Shown here piece by piece: positions 1 through 9,674 of a stretch of 64,000 bases of DNA. Source of the stretch: Thiemannella venezuelensis (GTDB taxonomy: Bacteria; Actinomycetota; Actinomycetes; Streptosporangiales; Streptosporangiaceae). How positions within the stretch are numbered: position 1 is the stretch's first letter; every line of letters starts with the position of its first letter. Under the pieces are notes generated by a model that worked only from the letters and a program-made list of their open reading frames with translations, was not told the DNA's origin and made no database searches. The translations under genes were made by a program, and so were the position numbers. The stretch lies in the NCBI RefSeq assembly GCF_014203605.1, contig NZ_JACHJJ010000005.1, forward strand, positions 124,001 through 188,000. The letters run 5' to 3'.

Positions 1-211
1 CGTAGTCGATTTCGAGGCGGTAGCGCTCGACGTCGTAGCCGCCGTTGCCGTCGGAGGGGAAGTCGGGGTCGCCGATCCCGGGCGCGCCCGGCGACCCGGT
101 GGCGGCGGGCGGGGCGCCGGTGGCCGGGGCGGTCGTCCCGTCCGGCCCGGAGCAGGCGAGCGCGCAGAGCAGGACGGTGGTTGCCACGATGGCGGGCCGA
201 CCCGACGCCAT
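1..211 (-). CDS. Secreted M1-family metallopeptidase (aminopeptidase N-like) lipoprotein, N-terminal fragment
   Basis: Reading leftward from an ATG at 211, the frame stays open to the window edge, giving 70 residues of a longer protein. The first 20 residues form a lipoprotein signal peptide ending in a lipobox (L-A-C at residues 18-20). A Thr/Pro/Ala/Gly-rich linker follows, then GIGDPDFPSDGNGGYDVERY, which resembles the start of the substrate-binding domain in secreted actinobacterial M1 zinc aminopeptidases. A purine-rich ribosome site (GGAAAGGGGAAAG) precedes the ATG. The catalytic HEXXH part lies outside the window, so the family call rests on the N-terminal signature only. Confidence 0.72.
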   Translation of the reverse strand, partial: MASGRPAIVATTVLLCALACSGPDGTTAPATGAPPAATGSPGAPGIGDPDFPSDGNGGYDVERYRLEIDY

Positions 212-319
212 GGTTGAGCTTTCCCCTTTCCGGCCCGGGCCGTGCCGGGGCGCAGGTTCGCAAGACTACGCGAGCCCGCGCGGCCCGGCACTCACAGTGA
301 CGGAAAGGGGGTTCCGCCG

Positions 320-1468
<1,149 letters not shown>

Positions 1469-1472
1469 TTAC

Positions 1473-1488
1473 TTGTTCAGGTGGACAA
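1473..1488. promoter_or_regulatory. Palindromic operator candidate between hppD and the Lrp gene
   Basis: TTGTTCAGGTGGACAA is an imperfect inverted repeat (TTGTnCA and TGnACAA, 12 of 16 positions paired). It lies in an AT-rich patch between the divergent hppD and Lrp-family genes. Lrp/AsnC proteins bind such short palindromes near their own genes, so autoregulation plus hppD control is a reasonable inference. Confidence 0.45.
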
Positions 1489-1531
1489 CTTGTATATTTA
1501 CTGACCGGTAAGCGTGGAGGATCTGTACACC

Positions 1532-2011
1532 ATGACGATTGATCGACTCGACGCCCGGCTCATCACCCTGCTCGCCGAGGAGCCCAAGCTGGGCGTGCTG
1601 GAGTGCTCCCGGCGGCTCGGCGTGGCCCGGGGCACCGTCCAGGCCCGCCTCGACCGGCTGGCCGCCAGGGGAGTGATCACCGGCTACGGCCCCGACATCG
1701 CGCCCGCCGCGCTCGGCTACGACGTGACCGCCTTCGTCACCCTGCAGATCCGCCAGGTCAGCGGGCACGACCCGGTCGCCGACCAGCTCGCGAAGATCCC
1801 GCAGGTGCTGGAGGTGCACACGATCACCGGCGGCGACGACATGCACTGCCGGGTGGTGGCGCGCAGCAACGCCGACCTGCAGCGGGTCATCGACCTGATC
1901 GTCGAGGTCCGGGGGGTCGTCAGGACCTCCTCGGTGATCGCGCTGGACACCCCCGTGCCATACCGGATCCTTCCTCTGGTGGCCGACCTCCCCCACCAGG
2001 GCGGACGCTAG
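1532..2011 (+). CDS. Lrp/AsnC family transcriptional regulator
   Basis: This 159-residue regulator has an N-terminal AsnC-type helix-turn-helix (ECSRRLGVARGTVQARLDRL, about residues 25-45) and a C-terminal RAM ligand-binding domain. The Gly-Gly-Asp of the ligand pocket is present (TGGDDMH). GGAGG at 1516-1520 fits the ATG at 1532 better than the in-frame GTG at 1514. It is divergent from hppD, so it probably senses an amino acid or aromatic keto acid and controls tyrosine degradation. That link is contextual; the effector is unknown. Confidence 0.9.
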   Translation: MTIDRLDARLITLLAEEPKLGVLECSRRLGVARGTVQARLDRLAARGVITGYGPDIAPAALGYDVTAFVTLQIRQVSGHDPVADQLAKIPQVLEVHTITGGDDMHCRVVARSNADLQRVIDLIVEVRGVVRTSSVIALDTPVPYRILPLVADLPHQGGR

Positions 2012-2118
2012 CCGTACCATGCCAAGAGGGGAATCAGGTTTTGTTATGCATCGTTTACCCTTAACGGTTCGCACAGTTGACGGGGGTCGGCTGCGGCCTG
2101 GAACGGGGGTGTGATCAG

Positions 2119-4371
2119 GTGGGGAAGGGCAGTCGCGGGAGAAGGCTCCTGCGGGCCGCGCTCGTCGTCCTCGGCGTCGGCTTCGTCGTGTCGATCATCC
2201 TGTTCGCCGTGGCGTGGGCGATGACCCCCATCCCGGACAGCACCCAGTCCGGCGCGACCGCGCAGGGATCGGTGATCTACTACCGGGACGGCAGGACCGT
2301 CCTCGCCAAGCAGGGCGTCAACCGCAAGAACGTGAAGCTGGACAAGGTCGCCGACAGCCTCAAGGACGCGGTCATCGCGGCCGAGAACCGCTCGTTCTAC
2401 TCCGACAGCGGCGTCTCCCTCCGCGGCACCGCACGGGCCGTGTGGTCCACCGTCACCGGGAGGCAGCTGCAGGGCGGCTCGACGATCACCCAGCAGATGG
2501 TCCGCAACTACTACAGCGGCCTCAGCCAGGAGCGCTCCGCCGTCCGCAAGCTCAAGGAGATCATGATCTCCCTGAAGGTGGACCGCTCCCAGTCCAAGGA
2601 CTGGGTGCTGGAGCAGTACCTCAACACGATCTACTTCGGCCGGGGCGCCCACGGCGTCCAGGCCGCGGCCGACGCCTACTTCCGCAAGGACGCGGGCAGG
2701 CTGACCGTGGCCGAGAGCGCCTACCTCGCCGCGGTGATCCAGCAGCCCACCCGGTTCGCCGACCCCGAGGGCGCCGACCTGGAGGCCGCCGAGGCGCGCT
2801 GGCGGTGGGTGATCGACGGCATGGTGAAGACCGGCACGCTCACCCCCGCCGAGGCCGCCGCGGCGAAGTTCCCCGTCCTGCAGGAGCCCAGGGCGGTCTT
2901 CACGCCTGAGGGGCAGGAGGGCTACATGCTCGACCAGGTCATGGCCGAGCTCAGGAAGCGCGGCTACACCGACGAGATGGTCAACCAGGGCGGGCTGAAG
3001 ATCGTCTCTACCTTCGACAAGAAGCTGATGGAGACCGCGGAGCGGGCGGTCGCCTCCGTCCTGCCGGACGACGCCCCGAAGCAGGTCCGCACCGGCCTGG
3101 CCGCCGTCGACCCCGCGACCGGCGAGGTGCTCGCCTTCTACGGCGGGCGCAGCTACAGCGCCAGCAAGTTCGACAACGCCTTCTCCGCCGAGGTGCAGGC
3201 CGGTTCCACCTTCAAGGCCTACGTGCTGGCCGCGGGCCTGGAGAACGGCTTCGACCTGAGCACGCGGGTCAAGGGCAACTCGCCCATGCGGGTCGCCTCC
3301 GACCCCGACCACCCGATCGCCAACTCGGGCGGCGCCTCCTACGGCCAGGTCAACCTGGTCAGGGCCATGCGGCACTCGGTGAACACCGCGTTCGTGGACC
3401 TCGGCCAGCAGGTCGGCCTGCACGAGGTCGTCGAGGCCGCCGGGGCCGCGGGCGTCCCCGTCGACCAGCTCACCCCCCACCAGGACGCGGCGACCCTGCC
3501 GCTGGGAGTGGCCTCGGTGAGCGCGGTGCAGAACGCCTCCGGCTTCGCCACCTTCGCCGCGGGCGGCGTGCACCGCGAGGCCCACGTCATCCGGTCGATC
3601 ACCGACGGCAAGGAGAAGACCAAGGTCGAGGAGAAGGGCGAGCAGGTCTTCTCCGCGCAGACCGCCGCCGACGTCACCTACGCGCTGACCGAGGTCGTCA
3701 CGGGCGGCACCGGCACCGCCGCCCGCCTCTACGACCGCCCGGCGGCCGGGAAGACCGGCACCACCGACAAGTCGGCAGCCGCCTGGTTCGCCGGGTTCAC
3801 CCCTCAGCTCGCCGTCGCCGTGGACATGTTCCGCGACGACAACAAGCCGGTGGTGGTGGGCGGGAGCGTCCAGTACGGCGGGCAGTACCCCGCCCAGATC
3901 TGGCGCGCGTTCATGACCGAGGCGATGGCCGGCAAGCCCGTCGAGCGGTTCCCCGAGCCGTCGAACCGCGGCTATGCGAACCCCTACGAGGGCGACGGCG
4001 GCTCCTACGACCGGGACGGCGGCTACGGCGGGGACGGCGAGATCGTCGACCCCACGCCCGCCCCCGAGCAGACGGCCCTCCCCGAGCCCGGCCCCGAGCA
4101 GACGGCCGTCCCGGACCCGGATCCGACCGGCGTCCCCGACCCCGAAGGCTCCGGGAACGGAGAGGGGGAGGGGACCGGCGACGGAGAGGGCGGCGGGACC
4201 GGCGAGGGAGAGGGCGGCGGCACCGGGGAAGGCGGCGGGACCGGCGAGGGAGGCGACGGCGGCACCGGCGGGGACGGCGGCGAGATCAACGACACCGAGA
4301 CGGGCCGCCGCGCGGAGCCCGGCGGCGGCGGTCAGCCGGTCGGCCGGCCCGACGGCCCGCCGGTCGGCTAG
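2119..4371 (+). CDS. Class A (bifunctional) penicillin-binding protein
   Basis: About 750 residues. A basic cytoplasmic start and one membrane anchor (about residues 10-35) are followed by a GT51 glycosyltransferase domain; AAENRSFYSDSG near residue 88 carries the catalytic Glu. The transpeptidase domain has SxxK in GSTFKAY (about 361), SVN (about 419) and KTGTT (about 543). It polymerises and cross-links peptidoglycan on the outer face of the membrane. The last 120 residues are low-complexity Pro/Glu then Gly/Glu/Thr repeats, typical of flexible wall-spanning tails in actinomycetes. I prefer the GTG at 2119, after a GGGGGTG purine run. A TTG at 2077 in the same frame would add 14 residues. 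Confidence 0.93.
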   Translation: MGKGSRGRRLLRAALVVLGVGFVVSIILFAVAWAMTPIPDSTQSGATAQGSVIYYRDGRTVLAKQGVNRKNVKLDKVADSLKDAVIAAENRSFYSDSGVSLRGTARAVWSTVTGRQLQGGSTITQQMVRNYYSGLSQERSAVRKLKEIMISLKVDRSQSKDWVLEQYLNTIYFGRGAHGVQAAADAYFRKDAGRLTVAESAYLAAVIQQPTRFADPEGADLEAAEARWRWVIDGMVKTGTLTPAEAAAAKFPVLQEPRAVFTPEGQEGYMLDQVMAELRKRGYTDEMVNQGGLKIVSTFDKKLMETAERAVASVLPDDAPKQVRTGLAAVDPATGEVLAFYGGRSYSASKFDNAFSAEVQAGSTFKAYVLAAGLENGFDLSTRVKGNSPMRVASDPDHPIANSGGASYGQVNLVRAMRHSVNTAFVDLGQQVGLHEVVEAAGAAGVPVDQLTPHQDAATLPLGVASVSAVQNASGFATFAAGGVHREAHVIRSITDGKEKTKVEEKGEQVFSAQTAADVTYALTEVVTGGTGTAARLYDRPAAGKTGTTDKSAAAWFAGFTPQLAVAVDMFRDDNKPVVVGGSVQYGGQYPAQIWRAFMTEAMAGKPVERFPEPSNRGYANPYEGDGGSYDRDGGYGGDGEIVDPTPAPEQTALPEPGPEQTAVPDPDPTGVPDPEGSGNGEGEGTGDGEGGGTGEGEGGGTGEGGGTGEGGDGGTGGDGGEINDTETGRRAEPGGGGQPVGRPDGPPVG

Positions 4372-4379
4372 GACGCGCC

Positions 4380-4421
4380 GGCGGCGGAGCCGCCCGGCCG
4401 GTCGCGGACGCGTCCGGCCGG
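4380..4421. terminator. Bidirectional terminator candidate
   Basis: Two GC-rich hairpins lie in the 67-bp gap between convergent genes. The first is GGCGGC/GCCGCC with a 3-base loop at 4380-4394. The second pairs two CCGGCCGG blocks (4394-4401 and 4414-4421). No U-tract is seen, which is usual in actinomycetes. Confidence 0.45.
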
Positions 4422-4438
4422 CACCGCGTCGGCGGCCG

Positions 4439-6454
4439 TCAGGACATGAGCTCCGCCTCCAGGGCGGCCGGGGTGGTCACCGGCATCCGGCAGGTGAAGC
4501 CCCGGCACACGTAGGCCGCGGGGGAGCCGTCCACCAGCCCCCGGCCCTCCAGGAGCGGGGCGCCGGGCGAGCCGGGCTCGCCCAGGGCGACCACCAGCCC
4601 GGGCACCGCCGAGAGCAGGGCGGTGCGGTGCAGCGCCGCGGTCGCGGAGTCGCCGATCGGGCCGACGACGGCCACCTCGACGGGCCCGGAGACGGCGGCC
4701 TGCGCCACGGCCAGGCCCCAGCCGGCGAACCGGGCGTGCCGGTCGGCGAGGACGCTCACCGTGCCGAGGGCCGCCTCGGCCGCCTGCCGGTGCCGGGCCG
4801 AACCCGTCAGCGCGGCGTAGGACAGCAGCGCCCCGGCGGCGGCGAACCGGCCCGAGGGGGTGGCGTTGTCGGTGGGGTCCTGCGGGCGCTGGAAGAGCCG
4901 CTCGGCGTCGTCGGCGGTGTCGTAGAACCCGCCGGAGCCGTCGGGGAAGCGGGTGAGCACGGTCTCCAGCAGCTCTCCCGCCCGGTGGAACCAGCGGGTC
5001 TCGCCGGTCACGGCGTACAGGGCGAGCAGGCCCTCGGCCAGGTCCGCGTAGTCCTCCAGCACCCCGGCGTTGCCGCCCGCCCGGCCGTCGCGCGAGGTGC
5101 GCAGCAACCGGACGCCGCCCGCGCCGTCCCCGGAGCCGCCCGCACCGCGCACGTGGACCTCGTCCAGCAGCACGGCCGCGGCCCGCGCGGCCTCCACCAG
5201 GTCGGGCCGGTCGAACAGGGCGCCCGCCTCCGCCAGGGCCGCGACGGCCAGGCCGTTCCAGGCGGCCACCACCTTGTCGTCCCGTCCGGGCCGCACCCGG
5301 CGGGAGCGGGCGGTGAGCAGGGCGGCGCGGACCCGCTCGAACCGCTCCCGGTCGTCGGGGTCGGACAGGAGCTGGAGCACCGAGGCGCCGTGCTCGAACG
5401 TCCCGGCGCCGGTCACCTCGAACACCCCGGCGGCCCAGTCGCCGTCGTCCTCGCCGAGGAGCTCCTGGAGCTCGTCGACCGTCCAGGCGTAGAACCTGCC
5501 CTCCACCCCCTCGCTGTCGGCGTCGAGCGCCGAGGCGAAACCGCCCTCGGGGGTGCGCATCTCGGCCAGCAGGAAGGAGGCGGTCTCCAGCGCCACCCGC
5601 CGGCCCCGCTCCGACCCGGTGGAGCGCCACCAGTGCGCGTAGACCCGCAGCAGCAGGGCGTTGTCGTAGAGCATCTTCTCGAAGTGCGGCACGACCCACT
5701 CGGCGTCCACGCTGTAGCGGGCGAACCCGCCGCCGAGCTGGTCGTAGATCCCGCCCCTGGCCATGGCCTCCAGGGTGCGCCCGGCCATCGAGAGCGCCGC
5801 CTCCGCCTCGGGGCCCCCGGCGGCGCCGTACCGGAGCAGGAACTCCAGCGCCATCGAGGGCGGGAACTTGGGCGCCTCGCCGAAACCGCCGCGCACCGCG
5901 TCGAAGGAGGAGGCGAGGCTCCGCACGGCCCGGGTGAGCGTCTCCGCCGCGGGCAGCGGGCCCGAGGGGAAGGCCGCCTGGCTGTTCAGCGCCTCGACGA
6001 TCTTCGAGCTCTGGGCCAGCACCGCCTCCCGGTCGCCGTTCCAGGCGTTCGACACCCCGGCCAGCAGGCGCTGGAACTGCGGCCGGGGGAAGTAGGTGCC
6101 GGTGTAGAAGGGGTGGCCGTCCGGCGTGGCGAAGACCGTCATCGGCCACCCGCCCTGACCGGTCATCGCCTGCGTGGCGGTCATGTAGACGGCGTCCACG
6201 TCGGGACGCTCCTCCCGGTCCACCTTCACGTTGACGAAGTGCTCGTTCATCAGCGCGGCCGTGTCCCCGTCCTCGAAGGACTCGTGCGCCATGACGTGGC
6301 ACCAGTGGCAGGCCGAGTAGCCCACGCTGATCAGCAGCGGCACGTCCCGGCGCCTGGCCTCCGCGAACGCCTCCTCGCCCCACTCGAACCAGTGGACGGG
6401 GTTGTCGGCGTGCTGGAGCAGGTAAGGACTGGTGGCGTCCTTCAGCTTGTTCAA
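4439..6454 (-). CDS. DUF255 thioredoxin-domain protein (YyaL / SPATA20 family)
   Basis: A 671-residue cytosolic protein. Its N-terminal thioredoxin-like DUF255 domain has a CxxC motif in SACHWCHVM (about residues 45-53) and the family hallmark [14 protein letters not shown] at the start. An (alpha/alpha)6-barrel follows, resembling N-acylglucosamine 2-epimerase or glycosidase folds. The biochemical function of the family is not settled. The TTG at 6454 begins [12 protein letters not shown] and is preceded by CAGGAG, so the upstream extension to 6625 is unlikely to be translated. It corresponds, from memory, to M. tuberculosis Rv1084, which also lies near mca. Here it is separated from mca by the fxs locus. 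Confidence 0.88.
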   Translation of the reverse strand: MNKLKDATSPYLLQHADNPVHWFEWGEEAFAEARRRDVPLLISVGYSACHWCHVMAHESFEDGDTAALMNEHFVNVKVDREERPDVDAVYMTATQAMTGQGGWPMTVFATPDGHPFYTGTYFPRPQFQRLLAGVSNAWNGDREAVLAQSSKIVEALNSQAAFPSGPLPAAETLTRAVRSLASSFDAVRGGFGEAPKFPPSMALEFLLRYGAAGGPEAEAALSMAGRTLEAMARGGIYDQLGGGFARYSVDAEWVVPHFEKMLYDNALLLRVYAHWWRSTGSERGRRVALETASFLLAEMRTPEGGFASALDADSEGVEGRFYAWTVDELQELLGEDDGDWAAGVFEVTGAGTFEHGASVLQLLSDPDDRERFERVRAALLTARSRRVRPGRDDKVVAAWNGLAVAALAEAGALFDRPDLVEAARAAAVLLDEVHVRGAGGSGDGAGGVRLLRTSRDGRAGGNAGVLEDYADLAEGLLALYAVTGETRWFHRAGELLETVLTRFPDGSGGFYDTADDAERLFQRPQDPTDNATPSGRFAAAGALLSYAALTGSARHRQAAEAALGTVSVLADRHARFAGWGLAVAQAAVSGPVEVAVVGPIGDSATAALHRTALLSAVPGLVVALGEPGSPGAPLLEGRGLVDGSPAAYVCRGFTCRMPVTTPAALEAELMS

Positions 6455-6718
6455 CGGGGAACTCCTGGGTGTCGGGACGCGGCGGACCGGGCATGGGAGT
6501 CCTACCCCGTACGGCGCCGCCCGGCAAACCGGGGCGGCGGGCGGAGCGGGGCCGAGGACGACCGCGGAAACCGGAGGGCGAGGTCGTCCTGGGACGGAAA
6601 TCCGCAGATTCGACAAAGCGTGCATCAGTTATCTATGACGTCAATTGGGGCGTAAGAAGGAACCGGGCATCCAATTAAGGGATGAAACGGTACATAGTAT
6701 TTTGAACCTTGCTTCTGG

Positions 6719-6747
6719 GTGACTCCGATCTAACGGCTGTGTAATAC
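6719..6747 (+). promoter_or_regulatory. Candidate promoter in the 435-bp region upstream of fxsA
   Basis: The gap from 6455 to 6889 has no convincing gene. Its middle (about 6626-6760) is unusually AT-rich for this chromosome. GTGACT at 6719 and TAATAC at 6742 are 17 bp apart and resemble a housekeeping promoter. An alternative ECF-like pair is GAACCT (6704) and CGATCT (6726), 16 bp apart. A perfect short inverted repeat, GGCCT-C-AGGCC, sits at 6770-6780. Any of these could drive fxsA; none is proven. Confidence 0.3.
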
Positions 6748-6889
6748 TTCTGTCCCTGCGGCTCGTTCAGGCCTCAGGCCAGGCATTGCGGGGAGTTAGA
6801 ATCACCTCAAGGGTCGGTGCAACTCTCCGTTATCCGTCCACCAACCGGGCTCACACGAGCCTGCCAGCACATAGAGCGGTTTGAGGCCC

Positions 6890-7063
6890 ATGAACGCAAC
6901 GGGTGAGAAGCAGGCCGAAGTCGCGTCGGACGTCAGGGATCTCCGTGACGTCCCGCTCGCTCTCGTCCGCCAGGCCGAGTTCGATGAGATCGTGCGCCGG
7001 ATCCTTCCTGACTCGCCGGACGTCCGGCGCGTGCAGGTGGCCGCGTTCAACTCGTCCATCTGA
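6890..7063 (+). CDS. fxsA: FxSxx-COOH precursor peptide FxsA
   Basis: A 57-residue peptide: an acidic, conserved-looking leader (residues 5-40, including DLRDVPLALVRQ) and a C terminus of exactly FNSSI, matching the F-x-S-x-x-COOH signature of the family. It is the substrate of the radical SAM enzyme encoded 17 bp downstream. From the literature, FxsB-type enzymes join the aromatic ring of the Phe to a residue two positions on, making a three-residue cyclophane. I predict the same at Phe-Asn-Ser here. GAGG lies only three bases from the ATG at 6890, so an upstream TTG at 6881 (MRPMNATG) cannot be excluded. No cleavage site or export signal is visible. Confidence 0.9.
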   Translation: MNATGEKQAEVASDVRDLRDVPLALVRQAEFDEIVRRILPDSPDVRRVQVAAFNSSI

Positions 7064-7080
7064 TTTCCGGGAGGGCCGCC

Positions 7081-9549
7081 GTGAGCAGGCCCTTCGTGCC
7101 GTTCCGACAGTTCGTTCTCAAGGTTCACAGCAGGTGCGACCTCGCGTGTGACCACTGCTACGTGTACGAACACGCCGATCAGAGCTGGCGCGGCCGTCCC
7201 AAGGTGATCTCCGACGAGACCGTCTCCTGGACGGCCGCGCGCATCGCCGAACACGTCAAGGAGCACGGGCTCGACCGGGTGCACGTCGTCATGCACGGCG
7301 GTGAGCCGCTGCTGGCCGGGCCGGGCAGGCTCGGCCGCATCGCGGCGGAGCTCCGCGGCAGGCTCGACGGATTCTGCGAGCTCGACCTGCGGATCCACAC
7401 CAACGGCGTCCTGCTCGACGAGCGCTTCTGCGAGGTGTTCGCCGAGCACGGCGTCAAGGTGGGCGTCTCGCTGGACGGCGACCGGGCCGCCAACGACCGG
7501 CACCGCCGCTTCGCCGACGGGCGCAGCAGCTACGACCGGGTGATCCGGGCCGTCGAGCTGCTGCGCACCCGCCCGGAGCTGTACGCCGGGCTGCTGTGCA
7601 CGATCGACGTGGCCAACGACCCCGTCGCGGTCTACCGCGGGCTGGTCGCGCTGGACCCGCCCCGCATCGACTTCCTGCTCCCGCACGCGACCTGGGACGA
7701 CCCGCCGCCGCGCCCGTCGCCCACCGCGTACGCCGACTGGCTCATCACGATCTTCGAGACGTGGGTGGCCGAGGGCGGCGCCACACCGGTCAGGATGTTC
7801 GAGTCGATCATCAGGACCAGCGCGGGCGAGCCGAGCCTCACCGAGTCGCTCGGCCTGCAGCCCTCCGACCTGGTCGTCATCGAGACCGACGGGAGCTACG
7901 AGCAGGCCGACTCGCTCAAGACCGCCTTCGAGGGGGCGCCCGGGACCGGCCTGCACGTGCTGCGGCACACCCTCGACGAGGTGGCCGGGCACACCGGCAT
8001 CCTCGCCCGCCAGCAGGGCCTCGACGGGCTCTGCGACGCGTGCCGCGCCTGCCCGGTCGTGGACAGCTGCGGGGGCGGGCTGTACGCCCACCGCTACCGG
8101 ACCGGTTCGGGGTTCGCCAACCCCAGCGTGTTCTCCGCCGACCTGTTCAAGCTCATCACCCACGTTCGCCGCAGGATGAAGATGCATACGCCGACCCGCA
8201 CCGCGACCCACACCGTGCCGTCCACGGTCATCGACACCCTCGCCTCCGGGCTCGGCGGGCAGGACGAGGTGGGCCACCTGGCCGAGTCGCAGCGGAGCCT
8301 GCGCCGGGCGCTGCTGGCGGCCGTCAACTCGGCCGCCGGCGCGGACGGCGGCGCGTTCTCCGGCGCGGACACGGCGGCGGCCTGGGAGCTGATCTCCGCC
8401 CTGGACGGCACGCACCCCCAGGTGGTCGACGCGGTCCTGGCCCACCCCTACGTCCGGGTCTGGGCCACCGAGTGCCTGCGCGACGGCCGCCACGCGGGCC
8501 ACCTGGCCAACGTCGCCGCCGCGATGGCGATCCGCGCGGGCGTCACCGCCGCGCTCGACGTCCAGGTCCTGGCCGGCTCGGTCCACCTGCCCACCCTCGG
8601 CGTCCTGGAGGTGGATCCCGGCGGTACGGCCGGCCCGGGCGGCGTTCCGGGGCCGGAGGCGGGCCGTACGGCACGGCTGGAGACGGCGGAGGGGGCGTTC
8701 GAGGTCGCCGGGGACGGGCACCCGGGCGCGGTCACGCCGGACACCGGAGATGACCGGGGCGCGGGCGGGGAGGGCGGCGGGGCGGGCCGCCCCGGCTGGC
8801 ACCCCGTCAGGCGGCTCCGCGCCGGGGACGTCTCCGTCGTGCTGGAGGACACCGACCCGTTCCGGGACTGCCACCAGTGGCCGGCCGAGGGCAGGCTCAC
8901 CGACGACCGGGCACAGGACTGGCAGCGCGCCTTCGAGCGGGCCTGGGCGCTGATCGAGGCCGAGCACCCCGGCTACGCGCCGGGCCTGCGCGCCGGGCTC
9001 ACCACCCTGATGCCGCTCACCCCCGGGCCCGAGGGCCGGGAGGTGAGCTCGACCGCGCGGCACGCCTTCGGCGCCGTCGCGGCGGCGCTGCCCGAGGACC
9101 CCGCCACCCTCGCGCTGCTCCTGATCCACGAGTTCCAGCACGTCAAGCTGGGCGCGATCCTGGACATCCTCGATCTCTACGACGAGAAGGACACCCGGCT
9201 GTTCCACGCCCCCTGGCGGGAGGACCCCCGGCCGCTGGAGGGGCTGCTCCAGGGGACCTACGCCCACCTCGCCGTCACCGACTTCTGGCGGGTCCGGCGG
9301 CACGCCGTACCGGAGCGGGGGAACGAGCAGTTCGCCCGCTGGCGGAGGCACACCGCGGAGGCGATCGAGACGCTCGCCGCCTCGGGCGCGCTGACCCCGC
9401 TGGGGGAGCGGTTCGTGGCGGAGATGCGGCGGCCGGCGGCGGCGTGGCTGGACGAGCCGGTCCCGGAGGCGGCCGCGGCGTGCGCCGACCGCTCGGCGCG
9501 CGACCACCGGAAGAAATGGACGGCCGAAACCTCCGCCTCGCATCAGTGA
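7081..9549 (+). CDS. fxsB: FxsB radical SAM/SPASM maturase fused to a HEXXH domain
   Basis: An 822-residue fusion. The N-terminal radical SAM domain has CX3CX2C (CDLACDHC, Cys 19, 23 and 26) and a GGEP motif near residue 80 for SAM binding. A SPASM-like Cys cluster (CDACRACPVVDSC, about 318-330) should hold auxiliary Fe-S. After a variable, Gly-rich linker (about 515-570) comes the HEXXH-containing peptide-modification domain, with LLLIHEFQHVKLG near 680-692; this occurs elsewhere as a separate protein. The first half is expected to crosslink the FxsA terminus. The role of the HEXXH half, protease-like or structural, is unknown. GGGAGGG sits six bases before the GTG start. Confidence 0.93.
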   Translation: MSRPFVPFRQFVLKVHSRCDLACDHCYVYEHADQSWRGRPKVISDETVSWTAARIAEHVKEHGLDRVHVVMHGGEPLLAGPGRLGRIAAELRGRLDGFCELDLRIHTNGVLLDERFCEVFAEHGVKVGVSLDGDRAANDRHRRFADGRSSYDRVIRAVELLRTRPELYAGLLCTIDVANDPVAVYRGLVALDPPRIDFLLPHATWDDPPPRPSPTAYADWLITIFETWVAEGGATPVRMFESIIRTSAGEPSLTESLGLQPSDLVVIETDGSYEQADSLKTAFEGAPGTGLHVLRHTLDEVAGHTGILARQQGLDGLCDACRACPVVDSCGGGLYAHRYRTGSGFANPSVFSADLFKLITHVRRRMKMHTPTRTATHTVPSTVIDTLASGLGGQDEVGHLAESQRSLRRALLAAVNSAAGADGGAFSGADTAAAWELISALDGTHPQVVDAVLAHPYVRVWATECLRDGRHAGHLANVAAAMAIRAGVTAALDVQVLAGSVHLPTLGVLEVDPGGTAGPGGVPGPEAGRTARLETAEGAFEVAGDGHPGAVTPDTGDDRGAGGEGGGAGRPGWHPVRRLRAGDVSVVLEDTDPFRDCHQWPAEGRLTDDRAQDWQRAFERAWALIEAEHPGYAPGLRAGLTTLMPLTPGPEGREVSSTARHAFGAVAAALPEDPATLALLLIHEFQHVKLGAILDILDLYDEKDTRLFHAPWREDPRPLEGLLQGTYAHLAVTDFWRVRRHAVPERGNEQFARWRRHTAEAIETLAASGALTPLGERFVAEMRRPAAAWLDEPVPEAAAACADRSARDHRKKWTAETSASHQ

Positions 9550-9674
9550 TATTCCGCCGCGGCGTGCCGCGGCGTTCCCGCATTTCCTTCCGGGGCGGCG
9601 GAAATATCAATCTGCCACTTTCCCGATAAACCCTGCGTTTCTATAGTTGTGTATCCACAGGGGAAGGGAGGCGG

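Noticed and set aside
2044-3585. Long open frame on the minus strand opposite the penicillin-binding protein
   Set aside because: It is a GC-rich antisense shadow: no family motifs, Arg/Gly/His-rich composition, and the opposite strand encodes a complete PBP.
6469-6678. Small plus-strand frame upstream of fxsA as an extra peptide gene
   Set aside because: Arg/Gly-rich composition, no ribosome site, overlaps the start of the DUF255 gene region and lacks an FxSxx end.
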